From: Caballeronia zhejiangensis
GTDB taxonomy: Bacteria > Pseudomonadota > Gammaproteobacteria > Burkholderiales > Burkholderiaceae
Assembly (NCBI RefSeq): GCF_000698575.1
Contig: NZ_JFHD01000001.1
Span: 1 to 64,000 of the forward strand
Direction of reading: 5' to 3'
Length of the DNA stretch: 64,000 nucleotides
Shown: piece after piece, positions 53,045 to 61,499 of the stretch
How positions within the stretch are numbered: the stretch's first letter is position 1
Layout: each line of letters opens with the position of its first letter
The notes under the pieces: generated by a model
What the model was told of the DNA's origin: nothing
The model's input: only the letters and a program-made list of their open reading frames with translations
The model's database searches: none
Program-made: the position numbers and the translations under genes

Positions 53045-53895
53045 CGCAGCAGATCGATACCGATGCCTTGCATGAACATCTGACAGGCGACGAGCAGCAG
53101 CATCGACAGAAACAGCAGGCGCAGGCGCTCGCCGCGCACTTTCATCAGCACGCGCGCGCCCGCGATCGCGCCGATCACCGAGCCGAGCGCGACCGGTCCC
53201 GCGATCGCGCTCACGATCTCCCCGCGCAGAAAATACGCGCTCGCGCTCGCGGCGGCCGTGACGCCGATCATGAAGTTCGACGTCCCCGTCGATACCTTGA
53301 TCGGCAGACGCAATGCGTTGTCCATCGCCGGAATCTTCAGGATGCCGCTGCCGATGCCGAGCAGCGCGGAAACGAGTCCTGCCGCGTACATCAACGTGAG
53401 GCCGACGGGCACGCGGCGCACTTCGTAAGGGATGTCGCGACGCAAGGTTCTGTCGGGATAGCTGGAATGAAGGCCGAGCGCGGCGGCGAGTCCGTTCGAT
53501 GGAATCGGCCCCGACGTGCCCGCCGGATCTTCGCGGCGGATGAACATCTGCCACGCCGACACCAGCAGCACGCCCGCGAAGAGGAAATCGAGCGCGGCCA
53601 CCGGTACGAAGCCCGCGACGAACACGCCCGTCAGCGCGCCGAGCGTCGTGCCGGTTTCGAGTACGACGGCGAGCCGCACGTTCGTCAGACCGCCGCGCAG
53701 AAACGCGGCCGCGCCGCCGCAGGAACACGCGATCACCGACACGATGCTCGTGCCGATGGCGGCGTGCATGTCGATATGGAAGAACATCGTCAGGATGGGC
53801 ACGATGAACAGGCCGCTCGCCATGCCCAGCATGCCGCCCGCCGCGCTCGCGCCCAGGCCCGTGCAAAAGAGCCAGAATGTGGCTTCGAAACTCAT
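53041..53895 (-). CDS. TauE/SafE family (TSUP) sulfite/organosulfur exporter
   Basis: A 284-residue inner-membrane protein with about eight helices in two inverted halves, seen in LGASAAGGMLGMASGLFIVPIL and GLVSALLGIGSGILKIPAM. This family moves sulfite, sulfoacetate and related anions. The ATG at 53895 is used; a TTG at 53931 extends it. The stop overlaps the DUF1634 start. It is divergent from the IclR gene, which may control it. Confidence 0.87.
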   Translation of the reverse strand: MSFEATFWLFCTGLGASAAGGMLGMASGLFIVPILTMFFHIDMHAAIGTSIVSVIACSCGGAAAFLRGGLTNVRLAVVLETGTTLGALTGVFVAGFVPVAALDFLFAGVLLVSAWQMFIRREDPAGTSGPIPSNGLAAALGLHSSYPDRTLRRDIPYEVRRVPVGLTLMYAAGLVSALLGIGSGILKIPAMDNALRLPIKVSTGTSNFMIGVTAAASASAYFLRGEIVSAIAGPVALGSVIGAIAGARVLMKVRGERLRLLFLSMLLLVACQMFMQGIGIDLLR

Positions 53896-53932
53896 CGTCA
53901 AAGCATCGGTGAGGTATCGCCAAGAAACCAAT

Positions 53933-53944
53933 ATAACATGTTAT
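53933..53944. promoter_or_regulatory. Palindrome between tauE-like and iclR-like genes
   Basis: ATAACATGTTAT, a perfect 12-bp palindrome in an AT-rich stretch between divergent starts. It is a reasonable candidate operator for the IclR-type regulator. Confidence 0.45.
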
Positions 53945-54018
53945 GACGAGCGGCAAAAGCCGACGATGCGTGGTCTCGCGCTATGATTGCCCATTGCACG
54001 ACGACAACGACAGCCAAC

Positions 54019-54909
54019 ATGGCCCGACGAAGCAAACAGGAAGACATTCAGGCGGAGACTCTCGACACGACGGATGAGGACGCGTCATCTGGCGGCGGTT
54101 CCAGCTATCTCGTGCCGGGCCTCGAACGCGGCTTGCGCATCCTCGCCGAATTCTCGGCGCGCGAGCCGGTGCTGGCCGCGCCGGAGCTCTCGCGGCGCAT
54201 CGGCATTCCGCGCACGACGACGTTCCGTCTGCTGCAAACGCTCGAAGCGCTGGGCTTTCTCGAACGCGTGAACGGCGATCGCAGTTTCCGGCTCGGCGTC
54301 GCCGTGCTGCGGCTTGGGTTTGAGTACGTCAACTCGCTGGAGCTGACCGATTTCGGCACGCCGATTCTCGAACGTCTGCGCGATGCGACCGGACTTTCGA
54401 CGCATCTGCTGATCCGCGATCAGCGCGATGTCGTGTTCGTCGCGAAAGCGCAGAGTCATGAGCCGCTGTTCAGCTCGGTGAAGGTGCATGTCGGTACGCG
54501 TCTTCCTGCACATGCGACCGTGCATGGTCATGTGCTGATGGGCGATTTGTCGATGGCCGCGCTGAAGGCGCTTTATCCCGAGGCTCAACTGGAGAAGTAT
54601 ACGGAGCGGACGCCCGCGACTATCGAGGAGCTTTACGAACGCGTGGAAGAATGTGCTTCGCTCGGGTATGGGCTCAGTGAAGCATCGTTCGAGCGGGGGA
54701 TTTCGGTCGTTACTGCGCCCGTACGGGATCATTCCGGCGCGATCGTCGCGGCGGTGGCGGCGACCGTGCCGCGGTCCGATATCGGCGCCGATGATGAGAA
54801 AGCGCGGCTTGTCGCGAAGGTATGTGGCGCTGCGGTCGAGCTTTCCATGCGGCTGAATTATCGGCCTTCTGAGGGGGATCGTACTGTGGGGCGCGCTGCG
54901 AGTGCTTGA
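54019..54909 (+). CDS. IclR-family transcriptional regulator
   Basis: A 296-residue regulator: winged HTH (LERGLRILAEFSAREPVLAAPELSRRIGIPRTT region, about 45-105) followed by an effector domain (about 130-285) with GTRLPAHATVHGHVLMG. IclR proteins often act on organic-acid or aromatic pathways. It is divergent from the TauE/SafE gene, its likely target. The start ATG at 54019 (MARRSKQEDI) is favoured over 53983. Confidence 0.9.
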   Translation: MARRSKQEDIQAETLDTTDEDASSGGGSSYLVPGLERGLRILAEFSAREPVLAAPELSRRIGIPRTTTFRLLQTLEALGFLERVNGDRSFRLGVAVLRLGFEYVNSLELTDFGTPILERLRDATGLSTHLLIRDQRDVVFVAKAQSHEPLFSSVKVHVGTRLPAHATVHGHVLMGDLSMAALKALYPEAQLEKYTERTPATIEELYERVEECASLGYGLSEASFERGISVVTAPVRDHSGAIVAAVAATVPRSDIGADDEKARLVAKVCGAAVELSMRLNYRPSEGDRTVGRAASA

Positions 54910-54955
54910 GGTTTTCTCTCGCCGGATCCCGTTTTCTTTTTGGTCTATTAGCACT

Positions 54956-55000
54956 GCCCCTGTGCGGGGCGGCGGTCACTTTCTTTGCTGCAAAGAAAGT
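54956..55000 (+). repeat. Hairpin-rich Burkholderia-type intergenic repeat
   Basis: GCCCC-TGTGC-GGGGC (54956-54970) is followed by an 11-bp perfect stem ACTTTCTTTGC / GCAAAGAAAGT (54978-55000). It is like a repeated intergenic element seen in Burkholderia genomes, recalled only. It lies 46 bp after the iclR stop and could end its transcript. Confidence 0.5.
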
Positions 55001-55071
55001 AAGTTTTCTTGTCTACGAGTTTAATATTAAAAGAATTTCTCGACCGTCGAATACCGCGAGCGTACACATTG

Positions 55072-55344
55072 CTAGACACTAGGAGTGTCGAGCAAAGACG
55101 CCGCATCGACGCTTTCGCGCATTCCGCCAAGTTCGGTCCTGAGACAAGCCGCGCTTGTTACGTCGCGCATTTCATAGACGCTGTCTTCATGGTTGCGCAT
55201 TATGTCGACGGTTCTTTGAAGCGTGCGAAATAGCAGTCGCATGGCAGCGATACGTGGATCGAGTGTAGAAGGCTCGGAATACGCTGAGGAAGGTTGTCGC
55301 CGTGAGGATGCGTGTGAGACTGCCGATTGTTTTTGATGTAGCAC
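55072..55344 (-). CDS. Hypothetical small protein
   Basis: A 90-residue protein starting at GTG 55344, which has AGGAG eight bases upstream. The first 30 residues are Ser/Gln-rich; the rest has two amphipathic helices (AAMRLLFRTLQRTVDIMRNHE and SAACLRTELGGMRESV). Resembles small unknown proteins in Burkholderia genomes. It is the only credible gene in 54910-55870. Confidence 0.5.
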   Translation of the reverse strand: MLHQKQSAVSHASSRRQPSSAYSEPSTLDPRIAAMRLLFRTLQRTVDIMRNHEDSVYEMRDVTSAACLRTELGGMRESVDAASLLDTPSV

Positions 55345-55380
55345 CGGTCTAGCTCCTGTTTTGGACAAACCCGGAGCCGC

Positions 55381-55480
55381 CCCTGTCTCTCAGTTGGGGG
55401 GGTGGAAACAATGACAGGGTTGGAAGACCGGGACGCTACACCATTGCCAGCAACCCTCGCGGGTTCCCTGCCACGTCCCG
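55381..55480. repeat. Segment with nested inverted repeats upstream of the Rhs locus
   Basis: Three inverted repeats in 100 bp: CCCTGTC / GACAGGG (55381-55419), GGGACG / CGTCCC (55430-55479) and, inside it, AACCC / GGGTT (55452-55465). It could be a structured RNA or repeated element on either strand. The rest of 55481-55822 has no convincing gene; the final 150 bp are AT-rich and hold a promoter-like T-tract. Confidence 0.45.
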
Positions 55481-55870
55481 CTCTTAGGCCCGACAAAGCA
55501 TCGAGCGCCGTTGGTCAGATGGCGCACGTGGTCTAGCTGCGCTCCATGTCGAAAGAGCGCGACGAACGTCAGCCGGCATTGCGCGGGCTCACGGGTGCAG
55601 AGTGTCTTCAAAACCGCCGAGTCCTGGCTGGCGCTACCACGCGCCAGCGATGTAATTATGCGTCGCACCTGCGCGAAATCATTTTAAGAGAAATCCGACC
55701 TTGTATTGCTGCTTCTTGGCAGTGTCTTTGGCCTAAGGGTTTTTTTTGCTTCCTCTCGAAATAATTCCCGCCTACGTTTCGCCGGTCGTGCGCTGAATCC
55801 GTATGCGCCCGATTAGATAGGAATGTTTATCAGGCCATGGCCTGACAGCATCTCGATGCAGGGAATCCGA

Positions 55871-58072
55871 ATGGAAGCACAATCAAAGCGATCCACCGCC
55901 CTCGCGCGCTGGATCACGGGCAGGCAGAACTACTATCTCAAGGTGCGAGGCGCACCGCCGAGCGATGGCCTCTCGATCATCTCCGTCAAGGCGATCGAGC
56001 GGCTAGGCAGTCCGTATCACATCACGATTGAACTGACTGCCAATGTGGAACTGGCGCGCGCCGACTATCTCGGGCACAACGCGACATTCAGCATCGAGCC
56101 GTTACCCGGCGACGGCACGCCGCGCGAGTGGAACGGCAACATCACGCGCTTTACGCGAACTCGCAAGACGCGCGACTTCTGCGCGTATCGCGTCGTGGTC
56201 GAATCGCCGCTGGCTCGACTGCGCATCACCAAGCGCTCGCGCATCTATCAGAACAAGACCGTGCCCGAGATCATCGAGACGATCTTGCGCGATCACGATT
56301 ACCGCATTGTCAGCCAGCCGGGTGAGTCGAAGAGCTTCACCGCATGGGGCATTCTCGCCATCGACGCCATCGGCGTGATTCCAGCGGCAGGCAACGCGAG
56401 CCGTCCCGCGCGCGCGGTCGTCAGGGAGGTGCTGCTCGCATTCGCCAAGGGCGCGGGGGCGGCCGTGCTGGTCGATCTGTTCTGGGCGACAGCGGGCGGC
56501 GACGCGATCGCCTTTATGGAGCAACTCGACGAGAAACTGAAGGGCTGGCTCTCTGAAATCGACGGCGGTATTGCAGATGTTTCGCGCACCGTGCGCAGCT
56601 TCGTGAAAGACCCTGTGTCGGCCGGCAAGCAAATGGGTCTCATCAAGGAGAACACAGGCTTTCTGTCGTGGTTGCCGACCGGTGAAGAAGTCACCCTGCA
56701 TGGCATCGATGAATTGCTGAAGCTCTCGGGCCAGCGCGACACGATCCTGAAATGGCTCGATGCCTTCGACGCCAACCGCAGCGCGATGCTCAAGCAGGCA
56801 TTCGGCGATGCGGCCACGGCCGGCACTCTGATCTTCATGGCCGCTCAGGTCGTAGCGGAAATCAAGCGGCGCAAGGCGCGCGGCATTCCCTCGCATACCG
56901 CGCACGCCGCGCCCGGCACGATGGAAAAGCCGCACATCAAGCCTGGCGAACATCGCGAGACCACGCAGAAAGGCGCAAAGCCCAGCGACCTGCCCGCGAA
57001 GGACGGCTGTGGGTGTCCGGCAACGGCGAGCAAGAGGCCCGTCAACTACGCGATGGGCGACGAGAACCTCGAACAGACCGACTTCGCGCTCGACGGCGTG
57101 ACGCCGATCGTCTGGACGCGGCGCTATCGGTCGAGCCTTTGCGCTTACGATGCAAGCCCGCTCGGTGCGCGCTGGACGAGTCCCTATCACCTGTCGATCG
57201 ACGAGCACGACAGCGGCGCGCTGACCTTCTTCGATCCGGACGCGCGCGCGGTGCCGCTGCCCGCCGTCCCGCTCGGCGATTCGATCGAGGTGCCGAGCGA
57301 GCAACTCACCATCAGCCGAGTCGATGCGCGCACTCTGCAACTCGCCTATCCCGATGGCTCGCGCGAGGTCTACGAGCAAAGCCGCACCGTGAAGACGTCA
57401 CGCTACCGGCTCGTCGGCCGCACGGGCCGCGACGGTCTCGGGCTGACGTTGAGCTACAACGACAAGGACGAACTGACCGGCATCACCGACGGCGCGGAGA
57501 ACACGATTCGTATCGAGAACGTGAACGGGCGTGTGGCGGCAATCTATCGGATCGGCTTGCACGGCAGCCGCGACGAGGCGATCGCGCAGTACACGTACAG
57601 TCCAGAAGGCGATCTGATCGAGCACCGCGACGTACTTCATCACGCGCGCACGTATGTCTATCAGCATCACCTCCTTACGCGCTACACGGACTTCAACGGC
57701 AACCCGGCCAATCTCGAATGGGACGCGTTGGGCCGAAGCGCGGCAACGTCCGCGCAATCGCGCTGCGTGCGGACGTGGATCGCCAAGGACACAATCCTCG
57801 ACCGCGAAATGAACGTTCACGCGCTGGCCCCGAAAGAGGACACGCGCTTCGAATATCACCGCGAGCACTGGTACACCAAGGTCACGGACGGCGAAGGCAA
57901 CGCCACGATTCATCGATACGACCAGCACAACCGCATCATTCTGGTCGAGCATCCGGACGGAACCAGCGACGCGTTCAACTGGAACGAGAACAATCAGCTC
58001 GTCAGCACGAAGAACGCGCTCGGTCAGGTGCAACGCTTCGAATACGACGAGCAAGGGCGTGTACGGCTATGA
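55871..58072 (+). CDS. VgrG N-terminal domain fused to Rhs body, part 1 (frame broken)
   Basis: 733 residues from the ATG at 55871 (AGGG upstream; ATG 55823 is an alternative). Residues 1-155 match the VgrG/gp27-like N-terminus (YYLKVRGAPPSDGLSIISV, NKTVPEIIETILRDHDYR). The next residues change abruptly to an Rhs N-terminal region (FTAWGILAIDAIGVIPAAGNASRPA pattern). A Cys-containing linker (GCGCPATA) then leads into the beta-cage YD repeats. The frame ends at TGA 58070-58072 inside a YD repeat and resumes at 58059 in another frame. The normal protein would be about 1470 residues. Confidence 0.85.
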   Translation: MEAQSKRSTALARWITGRQNYYLKVRGAPPSDGLSIISVKAIERLGSPYHITIELTANVELARADYLGHNATFSIEPLPGDGTPREWNGNITRFTRTRKTRDFCAYRVVVESPLARLRITKRSRIYQNKTVPEIIETILRDHDYRIVSQPGESKSFTAWGILAIDAIGVIPAAGNASRPARAVVREVLLAFAKGAGAAVLVDLFWATAGGDAIAFMEQLDEKLKGWLSEIDGGIADVSRTVRSFVKDPVSAGKQMGLIKENTGFLSWLPTGEEVTLHGIDELLKLSGQRDTILKWLDAFDANRSAMLKQAFGDAATAGTLIFMAAQVVAEIKRRKARGIPSHTAHAAPGTMEKPHIKPGEHRETTQKGAKPSDLPAKDGCGCPATASKRPVNYAMGDENLEQTDFALDGVTPIVWTRRYRSSLCAYDASPLGARWTSPYHLSIDEHDSGALTFFDPDARAVPLPAVPLGDSIEVPSEQLTISRVDARTLQLAYPDGSREVYEQSRTVKTSRYRLVGRTGRDGLGLTLSYNDKDELTGITDGAENTIRIENVNGRVAAIYRIGLHGSRDEAIAQYTYSPEGDLIEHRDVLHHARTYVYQHHLLTRYTDFNGNPANLEWDALGRSAATSAQSRCVRTWIAKDTILDREMNVHALAPKEDTRFEYHREHWYTKVTDGEGNATIHRYDQHNRIILVEHPDGTSDAFNWNENNQLVSTKNALGQVQRFEYDEQGRVRL

Positions 58073-60278
58073 CAAACAGGGCCGGCTCGCCTCGCTGCGC
58101 AACGAAAACAACGAGTCGACGACCTTCCGTTATGACGCGCTCGGGCAGTTGATCGAACAGACCGGCTTCGATGGGCGCAGCATTAGCTACGAATGGGACG
58201 ACGCCGGACGGCTCGCGGCCTCGACCGAAGCCGGGGTCCAGACGCGTTACGAGCGCGATCCGATGGGCCGATTGCTCGCGCGCAAGATCGGCAACGCCGC
58301 CATCGAGCAGTTCTATTACGACGCCCGCGGGCGGCTCGTCACCGCCAAGGGCGGCGGCGCGGTGACGCGTCTTCATTACGATGATGCGGACAACCTGATT
58401 GCGGAAGAGCAGCACGTTCATCCGTCTTTCCGGGGCAGCTATTCGACCGTCACGCGTCACGAATACGACGTGCTCGGCAATCGCACGAAGACCACGCTGC
58501 CGAATACGCGCACGGTCGACTGGCTGCGCTATGGTTCGGGCCACGTTCACGGCGTTCTCGTCGACGGCAAGCCGTTGGTGGACTTCGAGCGCGACAATCT
58601 GCATCGGGAGGTGAAGCGCACGCATCGCAGCTTCACGCAGACGCGCGAGTATGACCGCGTGGGACGGCTCGCGCAGATGTCGGTGCGTCATGCGACGAGC
58701 GTCAATCTGCTCGATGTGCTTGCACGGCGCACGTATCAGTACAGCGCGGCGGGCCACCTGACGCGTATCGAGGACCACGCGCGCGGTGTAACCGACTATA
58801 CCTATGACCCGCTCGGGCGCTTGCTCAAGTCGGTCACGCCCGATCTGACCGAAATCTTTGCGTTCGATCCGGCGGGCAATCCTGTCGATCCGGAGAAGGT
58901 TCCGCCGCGCCCGGTCGTGGAGACGGATGCAGAGCGCGCCGAGCGGCACGCGCGGGAACGCGCCGAAGACGAAGCGTGGCTGCGCGCGAATCCGGGCAAG
59001 CCGGCGCGCTCACAGTGGGATCAACGCCGCTCCGACGATGATAAGAAGCTTCATGCATGGGAACAGTCGTTGCCGAAGTGCATCGGCAATGTGCTGAAGG
59101 AGTTGAACCGCACGCACTACGCGTATGACGAGCGCGGGAACCTGAGCCGCAAGACCGAGCCTAATGGCGTGACGTGGGTTTATGCCTACGACAAGCAGAA
59201 CCGGCTCACGGAGGCCAAGCGCTACGGGAAGCCGCCAGCGGCGAACGAGATCGATCGACGTGAGAGGAACACGGATGGTTCTACTCGGTGGATTTCTGGC
59301 ACTGCGCCGTTCGATGTTGCCGCAAGCTATACCTACGACGCATTCGGGCGGCGCGTGGCGAAGGAAGTCAGAGGCGCGACAGGCGCAACCGAGCTAACCG
59401 TCTTCACATGGGACGGCGATGTGCTGCTCATGGAAGAGCGCTTTGACGAGCTGCCGCGCGAATATGGGCGTGAGCGTAAGTCCGCGAATGCCCGCTATGA
59501 GACGGTGCGAGAGGACGCGCAAGACGCGGATTCGCTGCCGGTCGCGCAGCGCATGCATACGTTGGACGTGAGCCATCAGTGGACGCGCGCGTCGCTCTAT
59601 CTGCACGAACCGGGGACGTTCGTGCCGCTCGCGCGTCTCGATGAGAAGCTGGTCGAACCGGCGTTTCTCGCGACGGGCACCGATGGTGGGTTTGTTCAGG
59701 TTCCGGCGAAGAGCCGTCATGCGACGCTGTTCTATCAGAATGACCACCTTGGCACGCCGCAGGAGTTGCTGGACGAGTCGGGTAAGGTTGTGTGGCTGGC
59801 GCGGTATAAGGCGTGGGGCGGAAGGAAACCAACGCCCTATGGCAAGACGGATGCGGCCGAAGCGGATAACGCTATCCGGTTCCAAGGTCAGTACGCGGAC
59901 GACGAGACGGGGCTAACGTACAATCGGCATCGGTACTATGATTCGAGTTCGGGCCGCTATATTACGCAAGACCCGATCGGCCTTGCGGGTGGCGTCAACC
60001 TGTATCAATATGCGCCTAACCCGATTCAGTGGATGGATCCGCTTGGGCTGACTCCATGTTGCCTCACATCTAGAGCAGCACGCCGCGAAGCGATGCGGCA
60101 AGCCGGTATCCCAACGAGCCAGCAGCCAATAAGTCAGTCGCGCAATGCTTCAGGATATGAATACCGGTACAACAAAGTAAAGGTTGATCCGATTAGCGGC
60201 GAAACGCGGATGACTGATTATGATCGACCTAAAATAGCCAATCCGAAAGGAAAGGCTTATTACGGGAGCTGCCAATGA
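58059..60278 (+). CDS. Rhs body part 2 with variable toxin tip
   Basis: 739 codons in the second frame, starting at a GTG overlapping the end of part 1 by 14 bp. It carries YD repeats (YDALGQLIEQT, YDARGRLVTAK) and the closing core DPIGLAGGVNLYQYAPNPIQWMDPLGL (59970-60050). A tip of 75 residues follows (60051-60278), with a distinct, lower-GC sequence (SRAARREAMRQAG then an ending ANPKGKAYYG). Rhs proteins are usually delivered by the type VI secretion system or contact with sister cells. Toxic activity of the tip is inferred from position only. Confidence 0.85.
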   Translation: MYGYDKQGRLASLRNENNESTTFRYDALGQLIEQTGFDGRSISYEWDDAGRLAASTEAGVQTRYERDPMGRLLARKIGNAAIEQFYYDARGRLVTAKGGGAVTRLHYDDADNLIAEEQHVHPSFRGSYSTVTRHEYDVLGNRTKTTLPNTRTVDWLRYGSGHVHGVLVDGKPLVDFERDNLHREVKRTHRSFTQTREYDRVGRLAQMSVRHATSVNLLDVLARRTYQYSAAGHLTRIEDHARGVTDYTYDPLGRLLKSVTPDLTEIFAFDPAGNPVDPEKVPPRPVVETDAERAERHARERAEDEAWLRANPGKPARSQWDQRRSDDDKKLHAWEQSLPKCIGNVLKELNRTHYAYDERGNLSRKTEPNGVTWVYAYDKQNRLTEAKRYGKPPAANEIDRRERNTDGSTRWISGTAPFDVAASYTYDAFGRRVAKEVRGATGATELTVFTWDGDVLLMEERFDELPREYGRERKSANARYETVREDAQDADSLPVAQRMHTLDVSHQWTRASLYLHEPGTFVPLARLDEKLVEPAFLATGTDGGFVQVPAKSRHATLFYQNDHLGTPQELLDESGKVVWLARYKAWGGRKPTPYGKTDAAEADNAIRFQGQYADDETGLTYNRHRYYDSSSGRYITQDPIGLAGGVNLYQYAPNPIQWMDPLGLTPCCLTSRAARREAMRQAGIPTSQQPISQSRNASGYEYRYNKVKVDPISGETRMTDYDRPKIANPKGKAYYGSCQ

Positions 60279-60748
60279 ATGAGCGAGGTGTGAACCAATA
60301 CAAGAAAGAGCTCCTTTACAGAAAGGCTAACGGGAAAAAGTTGCTCAATGAGTACCTTGGCAAGATAGCGTCTTTGTTCCCAACTGAAGATCGATCAGAG
60401 ATAATTCCTTTGGAGGAAACGGATGCTGTATTGGATCGCTTCAAAGCGGCGTCCACTCAACTACACCAGAAGACTGAGCGGATATCCGGGAGCGGACTTC
60501 ACGTCGAACTCTCAGCCATGAAAGATCATCATAGAGACATGTATGTCCTCATAGATGAAGACTGGAGGTACTGCGGGATATTACGGGTCAAAAGTACGGA
60601 AAGTCTCAATGTCGACTTTGAATTTGGCAACAAAATACTGAATGACATTGTGTTTATATGGGCTGATATGTCTGCTGCTATCAGCTTTGATTTCTTTGAG
60701 GTTTCAGGCAATCGCCTGATAGATGTGAAGAGGTGGGGTGTGAGATGA
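60275..60748 (+). CDS. Putative immunity protein for the Rhs tip
   Basis: A 157-residue protein starting four bases inside the Rhs stop (ATGA). It is AT-rich compared with its surroundings and has no recognised domain; the second half has a beta-like pattern (MYVLIDEDWRYCGILRVKSTESLNVDFEFGN). The small overlapping gene after a polymorphic toxin is the usual immunity arrangement, so this is inferred from context. A strong terminator follows. Confidence 0.75.
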   Translation: MNERGVNQYKKELLYRKANGKKLLNEYLGKIASLFPTEDRSEIIPLEETDAVLDRFKAASTQLHQKTERISGSGLHVELSAMKDHHRDMYVLIDEDWRYCGILRVKSTESLNVDFEFGNKILNDIVFIWADMSAAISFDFFEVSGNRLIDVKRWGVR

Positions 60749-60832
60749 ACAAAGGGCCGCTTCTGCGGTAATGCCGTTTAGTTAAGGTCTTTTCTTAGAT
60801 AGCGAACGGTGTACCGTTTAGGGCGGGATTTG

Positions 60833-60866
60833 ACGACCCGGTCGCATGTGCGTCCGGGTCGTTTTT
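60833..60866 (+). terminator. Factor-independent terminator after the first immunity gene
   Basis: Stem ACGACCCGG / CCGGGTCGT (9 bp, 12-nt loop) followed by TTTT. It closes the rhs-immunity transcript 85 bp after the immunity gene and separates it from the orphan cassette. Confidence 0.85.
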
Positions 60867-60977
60867 CGTTGCGCATAGACTTGAGCCTTTCGCGCAGACG
60901 CTGAAGGCAGGCGGGTAATTTTGCAAACGCCGGCGTGAGGGCCGAGCAAGAACAACAGCTCGTGCGCGGCGTGCTCG

Positions 60978-61499
60978 GATCCGATTGGGTTGGCGGGGGG
61001 GCTGAAAGTCTATCAATATGCGCCCAATCCGATTGAGTGGATTGATCCGCTTGGGCTTGCGAAGCGCTGTGCATTGAGCACAAAGAGACTCGGCAAAGCG
61101 ACCGGGAGTTATTCGGCAGTGAAGCCGGGTCCTTTGCCCGATGATCTAGCCGCGACGTTTGCAGGAGGGCGATACAAAACCGTCACTTTGCCCAAAGACA
61201 CCGTGCTGTATCGAGCAGGAACGGCGGAGCGACCGTTGGGGCAATTCTTTAGCCAAGAGGCACCTACTGGCGTGTTGCAAACTCGGATAGACAAAGCGGT
61301 GTTGCCTACGTGGCCTGGTGGGGGAACATCGCCGATTGATACGTCATTCGGGGTCAAGATTCCTGCGGGAACTCAAGTGTATGTTGGAGAGGTTGGTTCG
61401 CAAGGTGGTTTTTACGTAGGCGGTACGCAGTAGGTGGTTGTGCCAAAACCGTGGACTATCGAGGGAGTCGAGGTCACGCATTCATGCGTTCTCAAATGA
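60978..61499 (+). pseudogene. Orphan Rhs C-terminal toxin cassette with amber codon
   Basis: The first 27 codons (DPIGLAGGLKVYQYAPNPIEWIDPLGL) repeat the core end of the main Rhs protein, after which no Rhs body precedes them. A new tip follows from 61059 (KPGPLPDDLAATFAGG, TVLYRAGTAERPLGQFF, VYVGEVGSQGGFYVGGTQ). TAG at 61431-61433 interrupts the frame, which otherwise continues VVVPKPWTIEGVEV to TGA at 61497-61499. It lacks its own start, like silent tip cassettes. The fold resembles ADP-ribosyltransferase toxins only loosely (Arg in LYRAG). Confidence 0.75.

Noticed and set aside
55411..55530. A short frame containing a LPATLAGSLP stretch resembling the start of MetE-like proteins
   Set aside because: The similarity is about twelve residues and stops at once; the reverse strand and hairpins explain the segment equally well.
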